Shown here one piece after another: positions 1 to 10,133 of a stretch of DNA of 64,000 nt (positions within the stretch are counted from its first letter, which is position 1; the number at the start of each line of letters is the position of its first letter). Under the pieces are notes generated by a model that ran no database searches, had not been told where the DNA came from, and saw only the letters and a list, made by a program, of their open reading frames with translations. The stretch comes from Rhipicephalus microplus (Eukaryota; Arthropoda; Arachnida; Ixodida; Ixodidae), in NCBI RefSeq assembly GCF_043290135.1, contig NW_027464791.1, positions 124,001-188,000 of the forward strand. Reading direction: 5' to 3'. The translations under genes were made by a program, and so were the position numbers.

Positions 1-391
1 TTTTTCGAAATAAATTTAGTTACGAGCGTAACGAGTGTCATGTCCGTCTGATCTCTGCTATAAAGCGCGCCAATTAACCCTACGGTAAAATGATCAGCCA
101 CCAATCAGTCCAGCACTCAATATTATTGAGCCATGAATGGCACCACTTTAGTTATTTCTAGGGACTTTAGCACGAGCACCAGTGATACCGACCTTTGGGC
201 CGGTCCCCTTTTTTTGGGAGAAAAAAAAAGTATTGGTGATCATCATCATCACTCTCAAAGTAGGCCGCCCGTTCGAAAAAGAAGAGAGAGAGAGAAAGTG
301 CTCAAGGACATGACGTGCGCAAGCAGAGGAACGTGTCTCAGTGCTTCGTTGTGATCCACCTCACTGCGTAGCTTTCAGCGTGGTCGCTTGT

Positions 392-427
<36 letters not shown>

Positions 428-1019
428 CGCTTGAATACGTTGGACAAGTTCCTGCAACTCTACTCGTGCTTGATAAATTCTGAAAACGTTTGTGCCATGA
501 GATTCCCGAAGCGTCATGCAGTGATGGACAGACTATTTAGTTACAGCTCATACAAATGTTACGAGGCCCCTTTGACGCAAATAAAACATCTTTTCATCTA
601 CACACTCGGTAAACCTGCAACCGAAGAATATATAATATTCCTTTTTCGAACAAACAGCGTCAATCTTGATCAAGATTCTTGACAAGGGCTGTCACTGAAA
701 CGAGTGTTTCCACAAGCGAATGAATAATTATAATGACTAACAATTGTCATTAGAAAAGGTGCAATCGATTTTCATAGGTACGAGGGAGAACAGCTGCATT
801 CTTTCACAAAAAACAAGCCTGCTTGTTGAAACCTTCGCTCCATGAACGCCTCTGTCCAAGAATTTTCATTCTTAAAAATTTCCACGTTCCCCTGAACTTA
901 TTCTGTCTTATTGTGGTTTCCTACAACCATCTTCAGCAATCAAGAAATAGCGAAGAAATGGCCTTAGGCCAGGCAGATAGCACGTGGGCAAGATGACCAC
1001 TGGTCATGAAGAGTAACCG
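1..1019. other. Unassigned sequence
   Basis: I recognise no gene here. The stretch is AT-rich, with short purine microsatellites near 273-292 and 395-424. Its open frames (up to about 113 codons) have no recognisable motif, and one runs through the GA repeat. Confidence 0.5.
395..424. repeat. (GA)15 microsatellite
   Basis: An uninterrupted run of GA dinucleotides, seen directly. Confidence 0.95.
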
Positions 1020-1215
1020 CTTGGAGTCAAAGAGGAGGCAAGCGCGTGATGGGTAGACAGAAAGATGGGTGGGTAGATAAGATTAGGAAGTTTGCAGGTA
1101 AACGTGACAGATGCAGAAAGCACAGGGCCGGGGTGACTGGCACTACACGTACGGCAGAGGCCTTTGCTCTGCAGTAGGTGCAGTCGGGCTGATGAAGAAA
1201 ATGAAGATGATGATG
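1020..1215 (+). pseudogene. 5'-truncated LINE ORF2 C-terminus, 3' end
   Basis: The translation in shifting frames gives a basic stretch reading GRQKDGWVDKIRKFAG, then QKAQGRGDWH and a degraded EAFALQ-type ending, followed by an ATG/GAT-rich tail (1199-1217). This is the usual end of ORF2 in a RTE/CR1-type non-LTR retrotransposon: Arg/Lys-rich, W..DI.K, then AQDR..W. The minus-strand segment at 52988-53185 is a second copy of the same family. The reading frame is broken and only the last 60 or so codons are present, so this is a dead 5'-truncated insertion. The clade is uncertain. Confidence 0.6.
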
Positions 1216-3315
1216 TGTGATCAATTACCCTACGCTGGGGACTGCAAGAAGAGCATAGAATGGTTACAGAAAAGACGAAAAGAAAGAAGGAAATGATCGG
1301 TAAGTGCGATGATGTGTAGGAGGTGGTGGCACTGCGCAGCAGTCACAGAAGCAGCGCAAAAACACGTTGCGTGCGAAAGGCCTTCCGTAAGGGACGATTG
1401 GGATACAACAATCGGCTGAGAAAAAGACAATGACTCTAGTCTTTCAGTTGCCTCAGACAAATGAGTAAGAGACCATGTGACATCCTTAAGCGAAGCTGTT
1501 AAAGCTATAGCCGTAATGTGTCCGACCCTATCCCTAAAAAAAACCGCGATGCACTGTTGCCTAGCAACCACTCACCTCGCACAGCTGGTGTGATGTCTTG
1601 TAAATCCACGTTTGTGCCGGGCAACAACTTTGTAGCAACTGCGCCCGAGCTAAGAAACAAAAAATTACACCGTGTCGATTCAATCGCTGCGATGAGTCTC
1701 CATAAAGAGGTGCGCTCTCCCGAGGAGGAGGCTGGTATCGCCCGGCGAGGCTCGCTGTGTTGAAGGACAGAAAACGGCCATGATAAACCGATCCCGATTA
1801 AACGCTACTACGAACGAAAAAATTATTCGCCGATATAGTTAGGTACCATGGCATCAGAACCTCCAAATGGCAGAGTTCAACCACGATGTACCATAGGAAA
1901 TTATGAAATCAACCAGCTTTGGCGTTGCGTGACCTAGCAGAGACAGCATGCATTCGTGTTTTCGCTTTGAACAGCCCTCACTGTTGCACCAATCACACCG
2001 ATTCACATGCTCGACTGACCCATACTCAGCAGGTAACTGCGTAATTGAACAGCCTCCTTGTCCTCACGCTGCTGAGGTACGCAGTGACAGATGAGACGCT
2101 TACCGTCGAACGGCTCCTTATTAAGAGAGACACCCCAAAGTGCTCTATCGTAGGCGTCTTTCCAGTGCTTGAAGACCGCACGCCATTAGATTTCATGAAA
2201 TTCGTGGTTAGTATACTCGTAGATAAGGCGCACTTCTCGGTCTTCCAACTTATCTTGACCGATGATAACGGTATATGTGGGTCACAGGAATCGCTGTGCC
2301 CGCCACCATCAACTATGGACCCATAATTCATTTGGTTTTCTTCTTTACTGATCACACATTTTTCACTGTTGAATGCTAGCTGAGAGTCCGACAATATAGA
2401 AAAAAGGAATGGTGTGGCTGTCAGCGAAAATTGGGAAAGAACAAAAAAAGAAAACATGGAAAGAACAGTAACATACTACGAGTAATCACGAAAAACTATT
2501 TCTAATGAAGAAAGTGGGAGCTAACATTATAAAATATTTATTTCCCATACGCTAGTCTTTTCAAAGGAAGCATCTTTAGAAATGCACTTAGCTTGCCAAT
2601 CGGAAACAATGGGGAACGTGATTAGAAGTTCACTTTTGTAGTGAAAACCAGATATTGCTACGTGGTTTTCAATGAAGGAAACAATTTTTAAATAAATCTT
2701 GAAGCAAGGTAAATAAATTGACGTACTTGCTTGAGCTGCGCTTTGCTATCTTGCCAAGTATTTAGTGCTGTTATTTTCGCGCAAGATTTTGGTGGTAGTG
2801 CATGGTAACTTTTTTTTTCTTAAACATAGGTCCGCAGTCGACAGTATTACCGATGTAATGGTTAGAAATGTTCGGGACGAAAAATGTGAGGCATCAATAC
2901 CGGATAGGTCACACATAGCAAGCTAAATATTTTTTTTCAGGCAAGCTGCACAGAAGCTACAAGTATGCTCCAGTTACTTGTGGACCCACCAACAGGCAAG
3001 GCCCAACAAAATCAGAGGCCCCCACTGGAATCCCGAGGGACCGACGAAGCCAGCGCTACGCAAGAGCTGACAACGCTGGTTCAGGAAGCGAAGGACAGGC
3101 AAACTTATAAACAAGAATAGAAAAACGAGAAGGTCCTGACATATCGTGCAGCTCAAAAGAACGACCTTTGTGCGCCCGCAGAGTGCTCACACTTTTTAAC
3201 GACACTACTAATGACCTAGTAGAAGTGTGACCCAGCAAGAGGTCGTAGGTTCGATGCCAGTCGACAAAACTTATCCTTCTTATTGTTTTTTTCTTGCAAT
3301 CTGTTAGTATATATT
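1216..3315. other. Unassigned sequence
   Basis: No gene or repeat family recognised. Open frames at 2026-2457 (minus, 143 codons) and 2045-2326 (plus, 93 codons) overlap on opposite strands, have no motif and are treated as chance. A/T homopolymer runs occur near 2809 and 2931. Confidence 0.4.
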
Positions 3316-3597
3316 CTACAGCGTCATATCGATTGATTGATTGATTGATTGATTTGTGGGGTTTAACGTCCCAAAACCACCATTTGATTATGAGAGACGC
3401 CGTAGTGGAGACTCCGGAAATTTTGACCACCTGGGGATCTTTACCGTGCACCCAAATCTCAGTACACGGGCCTACAACATTTCCGCCTCCATCGGAAATG
3501 AAGCCGCCACAGCCAGTATTCGATCCCGCGACCTGCGGGTCAGCAGCCGAGTACCTTAGCCACTAGACCACCGTGGCGGGGCTACAGCGTCATATCG
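3316..3597 (-). mobile_element. Ruka-like tRNA-derived SINE with 16-bp TSD
   Basis: The SINE body is 3332-3581 on the minus strand. It reads tRNA-like head (A box TGGTCTAGTGG, B box GGGATCGAATAC-type), about 170-bp body, then an (ATCA)n tail. The direct repeat CTACAGCGTCATATCG at 3316-3331 and 3582-3597 is perfect, so this is an intact L1-type insertion. The open frame across its antisense strand is not a gene. The family assignment to Ruka rests on memory of the family; the repetition within this window is seen directly. Confidence 0.9.
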
Positions 3598-4081
3598 TTG
3601 ACAGAAATGCGTCAGAGAAGCTGTGGCGAACACCGGCATAATACACTTTCGTAATTAAAAAGAAACAGAATGCTTTCAAGTGCCGTGTACTTCACTATGT
3701 CAGAGCTGTACGCAGCTATCACTAATAACGAAGTCAAACTGATATGTTTAGGAAAAATTGTGTGTTGTAAAGACACGTTCAGTGATTTCGAGTACGATGA
3801 ACTCCACTATGGGAGGGCGGGTCAAGGTGGACCAACGGCATGGTTAGCGACTATAGTTTTAGCGGGATGCAGTTGGCCCATTCCAATGCACAGATCCTAC
3901 TTTGTGTGACTGGCATTAGGGTGAAATGGGCTCATCGCATCAAAGGTTTTAGCAAATTTGAACTCCATATTTTATACAAATTTAGTATTTTTCTCGAAAC
4001 CGAAATAACGTTTATTGATTCTAAGTCCAGATATACACTATATAAGAAAGATCACCTAGGTTGTGAGCCAATTTTAGCCGA
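3598..4081. other. Unassigned sequence
   Basis: No gene recognised. The open frames at 3670-3909 and 3840 onward show no motif, and the second runs straight into the (GGAA)n array. Confidence 0.4.
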
Positions 4082-4346
4082 CAAGGAAGGAAGGAAGGAA
4101 GGAAGGAAGGAAGGAAGGAAGGAAGGAAGGAAGGAAGGAAGGAAGGAAGGAAGGAAGGAAGGAAGGAAGGAAGGAAGGAAGGAAGGGAGGGAGGGAGAGA
4201 TGGAAATAGAGAGGGTGGGAGGGAGGGAAGAAGGAAGAACGAAGGAAGGAAGGAAGGAAGGAAGGAAGGAAGGAAGGAAGGAAGGAAGGAAGGAAGGAAG
4301 GAAGGAAGGAAGGAAGGAAGGAAGGAAGGAAGGAAGGAAGGAAGGA
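4082..4346. repeat. (GGAA)n compound microsatellite
   Basis: Two (GGAA)n/(GAAG)n blocks, about 4083-4186 and 4241-4346, are separated by a purine-rich interruption with GGGA units. It adjoins a LINE-type 3' UTR on its right, so on the minus strand it sits where the element's (TTCC)n tail would be and may have expanded from that tail. Confidence 0.95.
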
Positions 4347-4580
4347 CAAAAAGAGAGAAGGCAGGGAGGCTAACCAGTCATATTCCTGGTTCACTATCCT
4401 ACGCTGAGTGAAGGGGAAAGCAGAGTATAAAGATGAAAGAGAAAGGAAAGAGAAGAGAGACAAAATGTTGTCTGTAAATAAACTGACCCGTATATAGAAT
4501 TTGCATGGATTTCTCGCAAACTCTAAGCAAAGGTGCAGGGCTGCGTTATGGACGGATATTTCGCATTGGACCAAGCACAT
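4347..4580 (-). mobile_element. LINE 3' UTR remnant, (TTCC)n-tailed family
   Basis: On the minus strand the segment ends with a TAACCTCCCTGCC-type motif followed by the (TTCC)n array. The same ending (GTGCAGGGTAGCAAACCGGA then TTAACC..CCTGCC) is seen in the LINE remnants at 32206-32640 and 44168-44270. Only the untranslated 3' part is left; no coding motif is visible. Confidence 0.5.
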
Positions 4581-4957
4581 TATAATGGAAATTCGAAATC
4601 TGACCCACCGGTAAATTGAACCTCGTGGAGACTTGAACCAGTGTCATCTTGGGTCACCTATAGCCCACTCGATACAAGTAGCTTGTGGTAGCGAACAACA
4701 GGTAGATGCGCCTTTCTATTTCGTGGTCACTGAGCGATAAAATAGATTGATAGACCTCTGAAGGCCACGCCGCCACGTGGGGTGGTGTTCGCGGTCACGA
4801 CCTTTCGGCGCAGAAGTTGCTTCTCGCGTTGTGTCGGCCCTACATCTTCGTCGCAGAGGGGTGCCGCTACGTGGCTTCTCCGAAATACGCTTCTTGTTCA
4901 CGCAGTATGGGTGAATAAGAAGACTGACAAAACAGGACACCGTATTCAGTTACAGCT
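4581..4957. other. Unassigned sequence
   Basis: Nothing recognised. A minus-strand 74-codon frame (4716-4940) has no motif. Confidence 0.35.
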
Positions 4958-5256
4958 ATAGTCCCTAGATTTCGATTGATTGGTTGATTGATTGATTGAT
5001 TGATTGATTTGTGGGGTTTAACGTCCCAAAACCACCATATGATTATGAGAGACGCCGTAGTGGAGGGCTCCAGAAATTTTGACTATTTGGGGTTCTTTAA
5101 CGTGCATGCAAATCTGAGCACACGGGCCTACAACATTTCCGCCTCCATCGGAAATGCAGCCGCCGCAGCCGGGGTTCGAACCAGCGTCCTGCGGGTCAGT
5201 AGCCGAGTACCTTAGCCACTAGACCACCGCGGCAGGGCAATAGTCCCTAGATTTCG
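4958..5256 (-). mobile_element. Ruka-like SINE with 17-bp TSD
   Basis: The SINE body is 4975-5239 on the minus strand, with a full tRNA-like head and an (ATCA)n tail containing one GGTT interruption. The perfect direct repeat ATAGTCCCTAGATTTCG lies at 4958-4974 and 5240-5256. The antisense frame at 5000-5215 is the same spurious frame seen in the other copies. Confidence 0.92.
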
Positions 5257-5640
5257 TCTAACTCGTTGTTAAGTGGCGACAGCTATTGCAGTGCCCCCAA
5301 CACTCGTTTTCGATAGCCGTGTTTTTCGAACCCTAACCAGACGTACACGTTACAACGAATTAGCGCGTAGTCTGCCATCTCCCTTTGTGCCCCTTTTCCT
5401 AAGGAGGAAGAGGGAGCTACTTGGGTACGCACTTTCCCTACTTTCTGGAACACAGTGCGACGCTTTGTCTACTCGTTAACGTACGCAAACTCCACCCACA
5501 AAATCCACAGCGCACCTGTCCTTACAGTTTATTAACACGAAAGTATTTTATGCCAGTGTCCAACAACAATTCAGCGACCTAATTGAGTCACAGAAATGAC
5601 GTCGAAAAAAACGTACACGACGAAATGTCAAAGAAAAAGT
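5257..5640. other. Unassigned sequence
   Basis: Nothing recognised apart from a plus-strand 68-codon frame with no motif. Confidence 0.35.
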
Positions 5641-6170
5641 TCCGTCAATGGGCATCGAACTACCTACCTCCAATCCTGTACAAACAGACGCTGAGCGCGG
5701 CCACAGAATAGACCGGCTCCGCAAACGCGCCCTTTGTCTCACACTTTCCCTTCAATGTGCTCTCGCTCAGCGGGCTGGTGTCAATGTCTTGGAGCGGTAA
5801 AATGATGAAATTTGTATTTACTGCGACCTCCGCGATTAGTAGATTCATTAAGTGTTGTTACGCATCCTTCCCATTTGGTGTGTGTTCAACAGACGTGCAG
5901 TTTTGTCAGTGCCTTCACACAACGTGAAGTGGCGACTTTAGTCCAAGCGTCGGCCTCGCTAATTGCGCGACTCCACCTGTTCATCAATAGTGATAACAAA
6001 GTTTTTCATTCATCAATCGCTCATAGCATCCACCCATACCAAAAACAGCGCTACGATGCACGCGTTGATCGCTTAGGATTGCCCCGAGAAAATACGTGGC
6101 CAGGCTAGCGGTGCGTCACGACGCGGTTAGCGTTTCCCTTTAGTCCAACCGTGGCGCTAGCGGACTGGCG
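5641..6170. repeat. Dispersed repeat family B, copy 1
   Basis: Shares a long diverged alignment with 15560-15985. Common blocks are GTCTTGGAGC..GTAA near 5788, the TTTTGTCAGTGCCTT..ACACAACG block near 5901, and TCCAAGCGTCGGCCTCGCT near 5942. It carries no coding motif. It is an old interspersed repeat of unknown class; a related tail with CACCAATATAC may lie at 6290-6420. Confidence 0.55.
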
Positions 6171-6289
6171 ACTTTAGGCCTAGTTCTGCGTTCAATATGC
6201 GAAGCTTCTGCGATTATCACGCATTTTTTATGTTTATGCTATAGCCATTAACACCTGCAGCTAACACAACTGTTTGCCTAATCATTAAT

Positions 6290-6425
6290 TATGGACGTTC
6301 GTCGCTGGGAAGGAGATGAACCACTAAACGTGAACGTCAGTGCATCGACGTTAAACGGTGCTATAGATCGTAAACACCAATATACTATCACCAGCAAAAG
6401 CTTGCGGGACTCGCAATGTTCAATA
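6290..6425. repeat. Possible detached tail of family B
   Basis: CATCGACGTTAAACGG..GTAAACACCAATATAC resembles 16180-16240 (CATCAACGTGG..TTAAACAGG..GTCAAGCACCAATAGAC). In both places it lies a few hundred bases downstream of family B. The 78-codon frame here is treated as chance. Confidence 0.35.
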
Positions 6426-7030
6426 AATCTGAATTGCCGCTTTGTCTGGGTACCTCATTTCGAAATAAATGTTCCATATACTGCACTTAGAAATCCAACC
6501 CTATACAGTCACCAGCTTGACAACTGATACTTATATAGCAGGTACTACTAATATAGCATAAGTTCGCAATGGCTGTGAATCGTATGTCCGGCAAACATTT
6601 GCTGTTGATATAACATAGTGCAAACTTTCCTATGTCAATGTACAGCAAACATTCAAAAACCTCTGCAAGGGCACGCTTCACTTTCGTGTTATACCGATTC
6701 CAATGTATCAACCGTGTGCATTTTTTAAAACTCCTAGGTCCTTACCCTGTGAGGTAATTGTGCTAACTGATTTATGCTCCAATTGAAAGTAAGTTTTTTT
6801 CTTCGGCGAATGTAAGTACTAAAGCCTACTGAATGCTAAAGGTTTTTCGTTACAACCAGAGACGTTATGTTTGGCTGAGGAGCAGTGCAATAGCCCAGGA
6901 CAACATTTACCAAAATGTTCAAGTTTCCGACTCAAAGCAGCAGTACAATCATGTGCCTTAAATGTAAACGTGCTAAAAAATAACCTTTCTGGCTGGGTGA
7001 AACTATTAAATGAACAAACTGCTGAAAGGA
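6426..7030. other. Unassigned sequence
   Basis: No feature recognised. Confidence 0.4.
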
Positions 7031-7180
7031 ACAGGGACGGCTTACTGCTCTCCCATAGTTGAGTACCAAGTGCTCAAAATCGTTAAACGTTTTTTTCTAA
7101 ACACAGTTGATGCCAGTGCATATGGTCTGACGGCTTTTTGCTCTCCTATAGTAGAGTACCAAATACTCTAAATCATCGTC
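7031..7180. repeat. Two copies of palindromic AGAGTAC motif repeat
   Basis: Copies at 7032-7080 and 7126-7178 share GACGGCTT..TGCTCTCC..ATAG, then an imperfect or complete AGAGTAC-CAA-GTACTCT stem, then AAATC. They are 94 bp apart and separated by a TTTTTTCTAAACACAG spacer. Seven further copies lie elsewhere in the window. Confidence 0.7.
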
Positions 7181-7215
7181 TAAGCACACAGAAGCACTGT
7201 TACTGTCGTCTCTTT

Positions 7216-7642
7216 TAGGGGCGAAGCTCCTTATGGCGTGAGTAGTGCGTCCGCGTTACATATATGCTGGATGACAGTACTTGTATATGATGAATATGTG
7301 GTGAAAATACGCAAGATGGTGGTATTTGGAGTGTTTATTACATGGACGCACGCACTGACGGACGGATGGATGGATGGATGGACGAATGGATGAACAGACT
7401 GATTGACTGACGGACACATCAGACGGACGGACGGACAGGTAGACAGACAGACGGACGCGCTAACAGACGGATGAACGGACGCATGGACTGACATATGGCC
7501 GCACGGACGGGCGCATGGATAGACGGACGGTCACAAGTAGTGACGCATGGACGTACGCATGTATGAACGGAAGCAAGAACGAACGGACGGATGGAAGCAC
7601 GGACGAACGGACGCACGCACGGACTGATGGACGCTTCGCCCC
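7216..7642. repeat. TIR-like tetranucleotide module A
   Basis: It begins with GGGGCGAAGC (7217-7226) and ends with the exact inverse GCTTCGCCCC (7633-7642). Inside is an approximately 90-bp body (GTACTTG..ATATGATGAATATG, GATGGTGGT, TTGGAGTGTT) followed by about 280 bp of degenerate GACG/GGAT/GAAC tetranucleotides. After the right end comes ACT..ATCATTCACTCCGTGA. Open frames here (Ser/Val/Pro or Arg/Thr/Asp repeats) are artefacts of the tetranucleotide core. It could be a MITE-like element with an expanded core. Confidence 0.65.
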
Positions 7643-7699
7643 ACTCTTCATCATTCACTCCGTGAGATATAGTGTAAATTTATTGTCCATTCGAGAACT

Positions 7700-7760
7700 G
7701 GGAAGAATTAATGCTCTCCCATAGTATAGTACCAAGTACTCTGAATCAATAAACACATTT
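7700..7760. repeat. Palindromic AGAGTAC motif, copy 3
   Basis: ATGCTCTCCCATAGTATAGTACCAAGTACTCTGAATC at about 7710-7746; the left arm is TATAGTAC rather than AGAGTAC. It lies between modules A and B. Confidence 0.65.
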
Positions 7761-7959
7761 AGCGGCGAAGCTTCTTAAGACGTGGGTCTTGCATCCCGTG
7801 TATGCAGCAGCTGTTTCTAGTTTTGGTCCTTGGAATGTCCGATGGATAGCTGTACTTGCATATGATGGATATATGATGGAAAGATCAAAGATGGTGGTGT
7901 TGGAGTGTTCTCTAGATGGGCGGACCGCCGGATGGACATACAGACGCATTGACATGCGA

Positions 7960-8012
<53 letters not shown>

Positions 8013-8120
8013 TGGACCGACGGATGCACAGACGGACAGACAGACAGATGGACGGATGGATGCGGACAGCAGATGATTCCCGGTTTACCGATAAAACCCT
8101 TCGAAGCTTCGCCTCACTTA
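7761..8120. repeat. TIR-like tetranucleotide module B, with (CAGA)n core
   Basis: The left end GGCGAAGCTTC (7763-7773) is matched by the inverse GAAGCTTCGCC near 8103-8113. The body at 7823-7920 aligns with modules A and C (GTCCTTGGAATGTCCGATGGATAG, TTGGAGTGTTCTCTAGATGG). The core holds (CAGA)n at about 7962-8010. The conserved right part continues to 8235 and resumes after the LINE at 13797. Confidence 0.65.
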
Positions 8121-8235
8121 TCATCATTCACTCTATGAATATGCTGTGATTTTTTTTCTAAACAAGATAGAGCCCAATGCGTCAGCCTGCTTGTTTCCGG
8201 TGTAATCTAGACGTCGATGCTTAGAATTGGTGGGA
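8121..8235. repeat. Module B right part, interrupted by LINE
   Basis: Contains CATTCACTCTATGAATATGC, TTTTTTTCTAAACAAG and GTGTAATCTAGACG, and ends in the left copy of the LINE target-site duplication. The sequence continues without loss at 13797-13905. Confidence 0.75.
8221..8235 (+). repeat. Left target-site duplication of the LINE
   Basis: TTAGAATTGGTGGGA is identical to 13797-13811; flanking bases differ on both sides. Confidence 0.92.
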
Positions 8236-8504
8236 GACGCAGGGGGCGCCGACCAGTGCGGACGCGAGAAGATCGGCTCCCGTTTCTGTTAATGTTTTCG
8301 TTAGGATTTTTGTGGTGCCTGTGCTCGAGCTGCGTTTCATTCGACGCAGTTTCTTCTGAGGATCACGTCGACACCAGACTTTTTTCGGTGAGTGGTCCTT
8401 TTGCTGAATTATTGGAACTTCTCTTGTGGAACGCGCCGCGGCTCGGCTAACCCTACCGGGCTTAGCCTAGCGTCGACGGCGAGAGGCGGGAGAAAAGGGG
8501 CAAC
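8236..8504 (+). promoter_or_regulatory. LINE 5' UTR, likely internal promoter region
   Basis: This is the 269-bp leader of the element, GC-rich at its start. Elements of this group carry an internal RNA polymerase II promoter near +1. A GGACG string at 8260-8264, about +25 to +28 from the inferred start, resembles a downstream promoter element, but this is only a loose match. No upstream TATA box is expected. Confidence 0.35.
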
Positions 8505-10133
8505 ATGCCCGAAGTAGCGATGGTGGAAGGAGAGGAAATCTCTCACGAAGAAGCCAATCGCCCGGGTTGGACGACAGCGCTGGGCAGGAACAAGAAAGCT
8601 CGTGTAGAAACGCCAGTTTCCGCGGGCAACGCATCACATGTGGGCTCGAAGGGAGGCCGCCGCACGGCAGCCCCGCAAGGTGCAATGAAGCGCCTCGCAG
8701 CTGCATCGAGGCTCCCCCGGCTGCCGAGGGACCACATACGAATTATCGTCAGGCCGAGGGACGGACTTGACGTCAGAAAAGTAAGCCAAATTAGGCTCGC
8801 ACAGGCTATTGCCATGGCGGCTGCTCTTGCCCCGGCAGAGACGGAAGGGGACATCGTTTGCCCAAACATCGCCCAGAACATTCTCGTAGTCTCCACACCG
8901 GAGCAGAAGAACGCAAACGCCTACGCCGCGATCCAACAGATTCGGATAAGCGAAGGAATGTACCATGTGGCGGCACATGTCGCGGCCCCCGATAACACCT
9001 GTAAAGGAGTCATACGAGGAGTGGACACTGACATCAGCGAGGCCCAGCTCCAAACGATGATCGTCAACCAGCAAAATCCGAAGGCCCTAGAAGCCAAAAG
9101 GATCAAGAACACCACTACTGTGGTAGTGCTTTTCGACGGCATGAAGGTACCAAACTATGTCATATGCGGCGTCAGCATGCTGCGCTGCACGCTCTACAAG
9201 CGCCAAACCGACGTGTGCTACGAGTGTGGAGGACTTGGTCACAGGGCCGATGTTTGCCCCAACCCCAACAAGAGGGTGTGCAGGGGCTGTGGGCTCGTGT
9301 CTCCACCCGACGATCACCAGTGCTCGCCGAAATGTGCCCTTTGCGGAGGCCCACATCCGACGGCGGACAGAACGTGCAAAGAACGCTTTCAAGTTCCTTA
9401 CGTCGTGCGACGGAGAAGACGACGGCGCCGAAAGCGCGTCAAAAAGTCTCAGCAACAGCTGGTCGAAGAGGACCGGTCAAGGGATTCCAGCTTGGCAAGC
9501 GCTCCCAGGCAGGGGCGTTCCGTCACGCCGGCTGGCCGCCGGCGCTACCGCTCCAGGGGCCGCGCTCGCACCAAAGGGCGCTCTTGCTCCCGGGCACGAA
9601 TCCAGAAAGTACCTACCTGGGCGGATCGAGCCAAGCCGAAGCCAGCGGCGCCGCCACCAGAGGTAACGCGGGTACCATTGCCAGAGCATAGGGAAGACCC
9701 CAGGGTAGCTAAGTTGATCCAAGAGAATGCTTGCCTTAAGGCAGAGATTCAACAGCTGAGGGCTGACCTTGAGTCGTTCCGCAAACATTACTCCTCGCAG
9801 GGTGAGAGACAACAGATTCCCCCACCAGAGGTCGTGCAGGCGCGCTCGGGAAAACGTAGGGCCTCACCCCCCCAAGGGGAGTGGGATGCTATGGAGACGG
9901 AATCCAACAGCAAGGCTCTCGAAAGCATGCAGCAATCGATTAAACAACTGGCTGATAGCATGACTACCCTACTGAAAAGGGTGTCGTCCCTTGAAGGTAC
10001 ACAGGCAGCGCTAGCTACGGGTAGCTCGCCTCCGATAGGCCCGAACAGGGCACAGTCGCCTGCAGGCGCGGTAACAGTCAACCCGACAGGAGATTGGCTG
10101 TCTCAGAACAGTAATTATGGCGGGCAACACTAA
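8505..10133 (+). CDS. LINE ORF1: gag-like nucleic-acid-binding protein
   Basis: A 542-residue intact frame. ORF1 proteins of this type coat the element RNA and help target-primed reverse transcription. The N-terminal third has the pattern RIIVRPRDGLDV (about residue 79), VCPNIAQNILVVSTP and CKGVIRG, typical of gag-like proteins in tick LINEs as I remember them. Three zinc knuckles follow at about residues 238-291: CYECGGLGHRADVC (CX2CX4HX4C), a variant CRGC..HQC, and CALCGGPHPTADRTC. An Arg/Ser-rich basic segment spans about 302-370, and a short predicted coiled coil (KLIQENACLKAEIQQLRADL) lies near 403-430. The chosen ATG at 8505 comes after a 269-bp leader with no obvious better start. It overlaps the ORF2 start, so ORF2 is presumably reached by reinitiation. 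No stop or frameshift is visible. Confidence 0.88.
   Translation: MPEVAMVEGEEISHEEANRPGWTTALGRNKKARVETPVSAGNASHVGSKGGRRTAAPQGAMKRLAAASRLPRLPRDHIRIIVRPRDGLDVRKVSQIRLAQAIAMAAALAPAETEGDIVCPNIAQNILVVSTPEQKNANAYAAIQQIRISEGMYHVAAHVAAPDNTCKGVIRGVDTDISEAQLQTMIVNQQNPKALEAKRIKNTTTVVVLFDGMKVPNYVICGVSMLRCTLYKRQTDVCYECGGLGHRADVCPNPNKRVCRGCGLVSPPDDHQCSPKCALCGGPHPTADRTCKERFQVPYVVRRRRRRRRKRVKKSQQQLVEEDRSRDSSLASAPRQGRSVTPAGRRRYRSRGRARTKGRSCSRARIQKVPTWADRAKPKPAAPPPEVTRVPLPEHREDPRVAKLIQENACLKAEIQQLRADLESFRKHYSSQGERQQIPPPEVVQARSGKRRASPPQGEWDAMETESNSKALESMQQSIKQLADSMTTLLKRVSSLEGTQAALATGSSPPIGPNRAQSPAGAVTVNPTGDWLSQNSNYGGQH

Noticed and set aside
3345..3566. Recurrent 'MIDLWGLTSQNHH' frames (also 5000-5215, 17085-17291, 22373-22603 and 59368-59625 minus)
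   Set aside because: They are the antisense strand of the SINE body and tail. The similarity reflects the repeat, not a conserved protein family. Beware of such entries in predicted tick proteomes.
4074..4580. 168-codon LPSF repeat frame and its plus-strand counterpart
   Set aside because: Translation of (GGAA)n/(TTCC)n.
7231..8149. Arg/Thr/Asp and Ser/Val/Pro-rich frames on both strands
   Set aside because: Translation of the GACG/GACA tetranucleotide cores.
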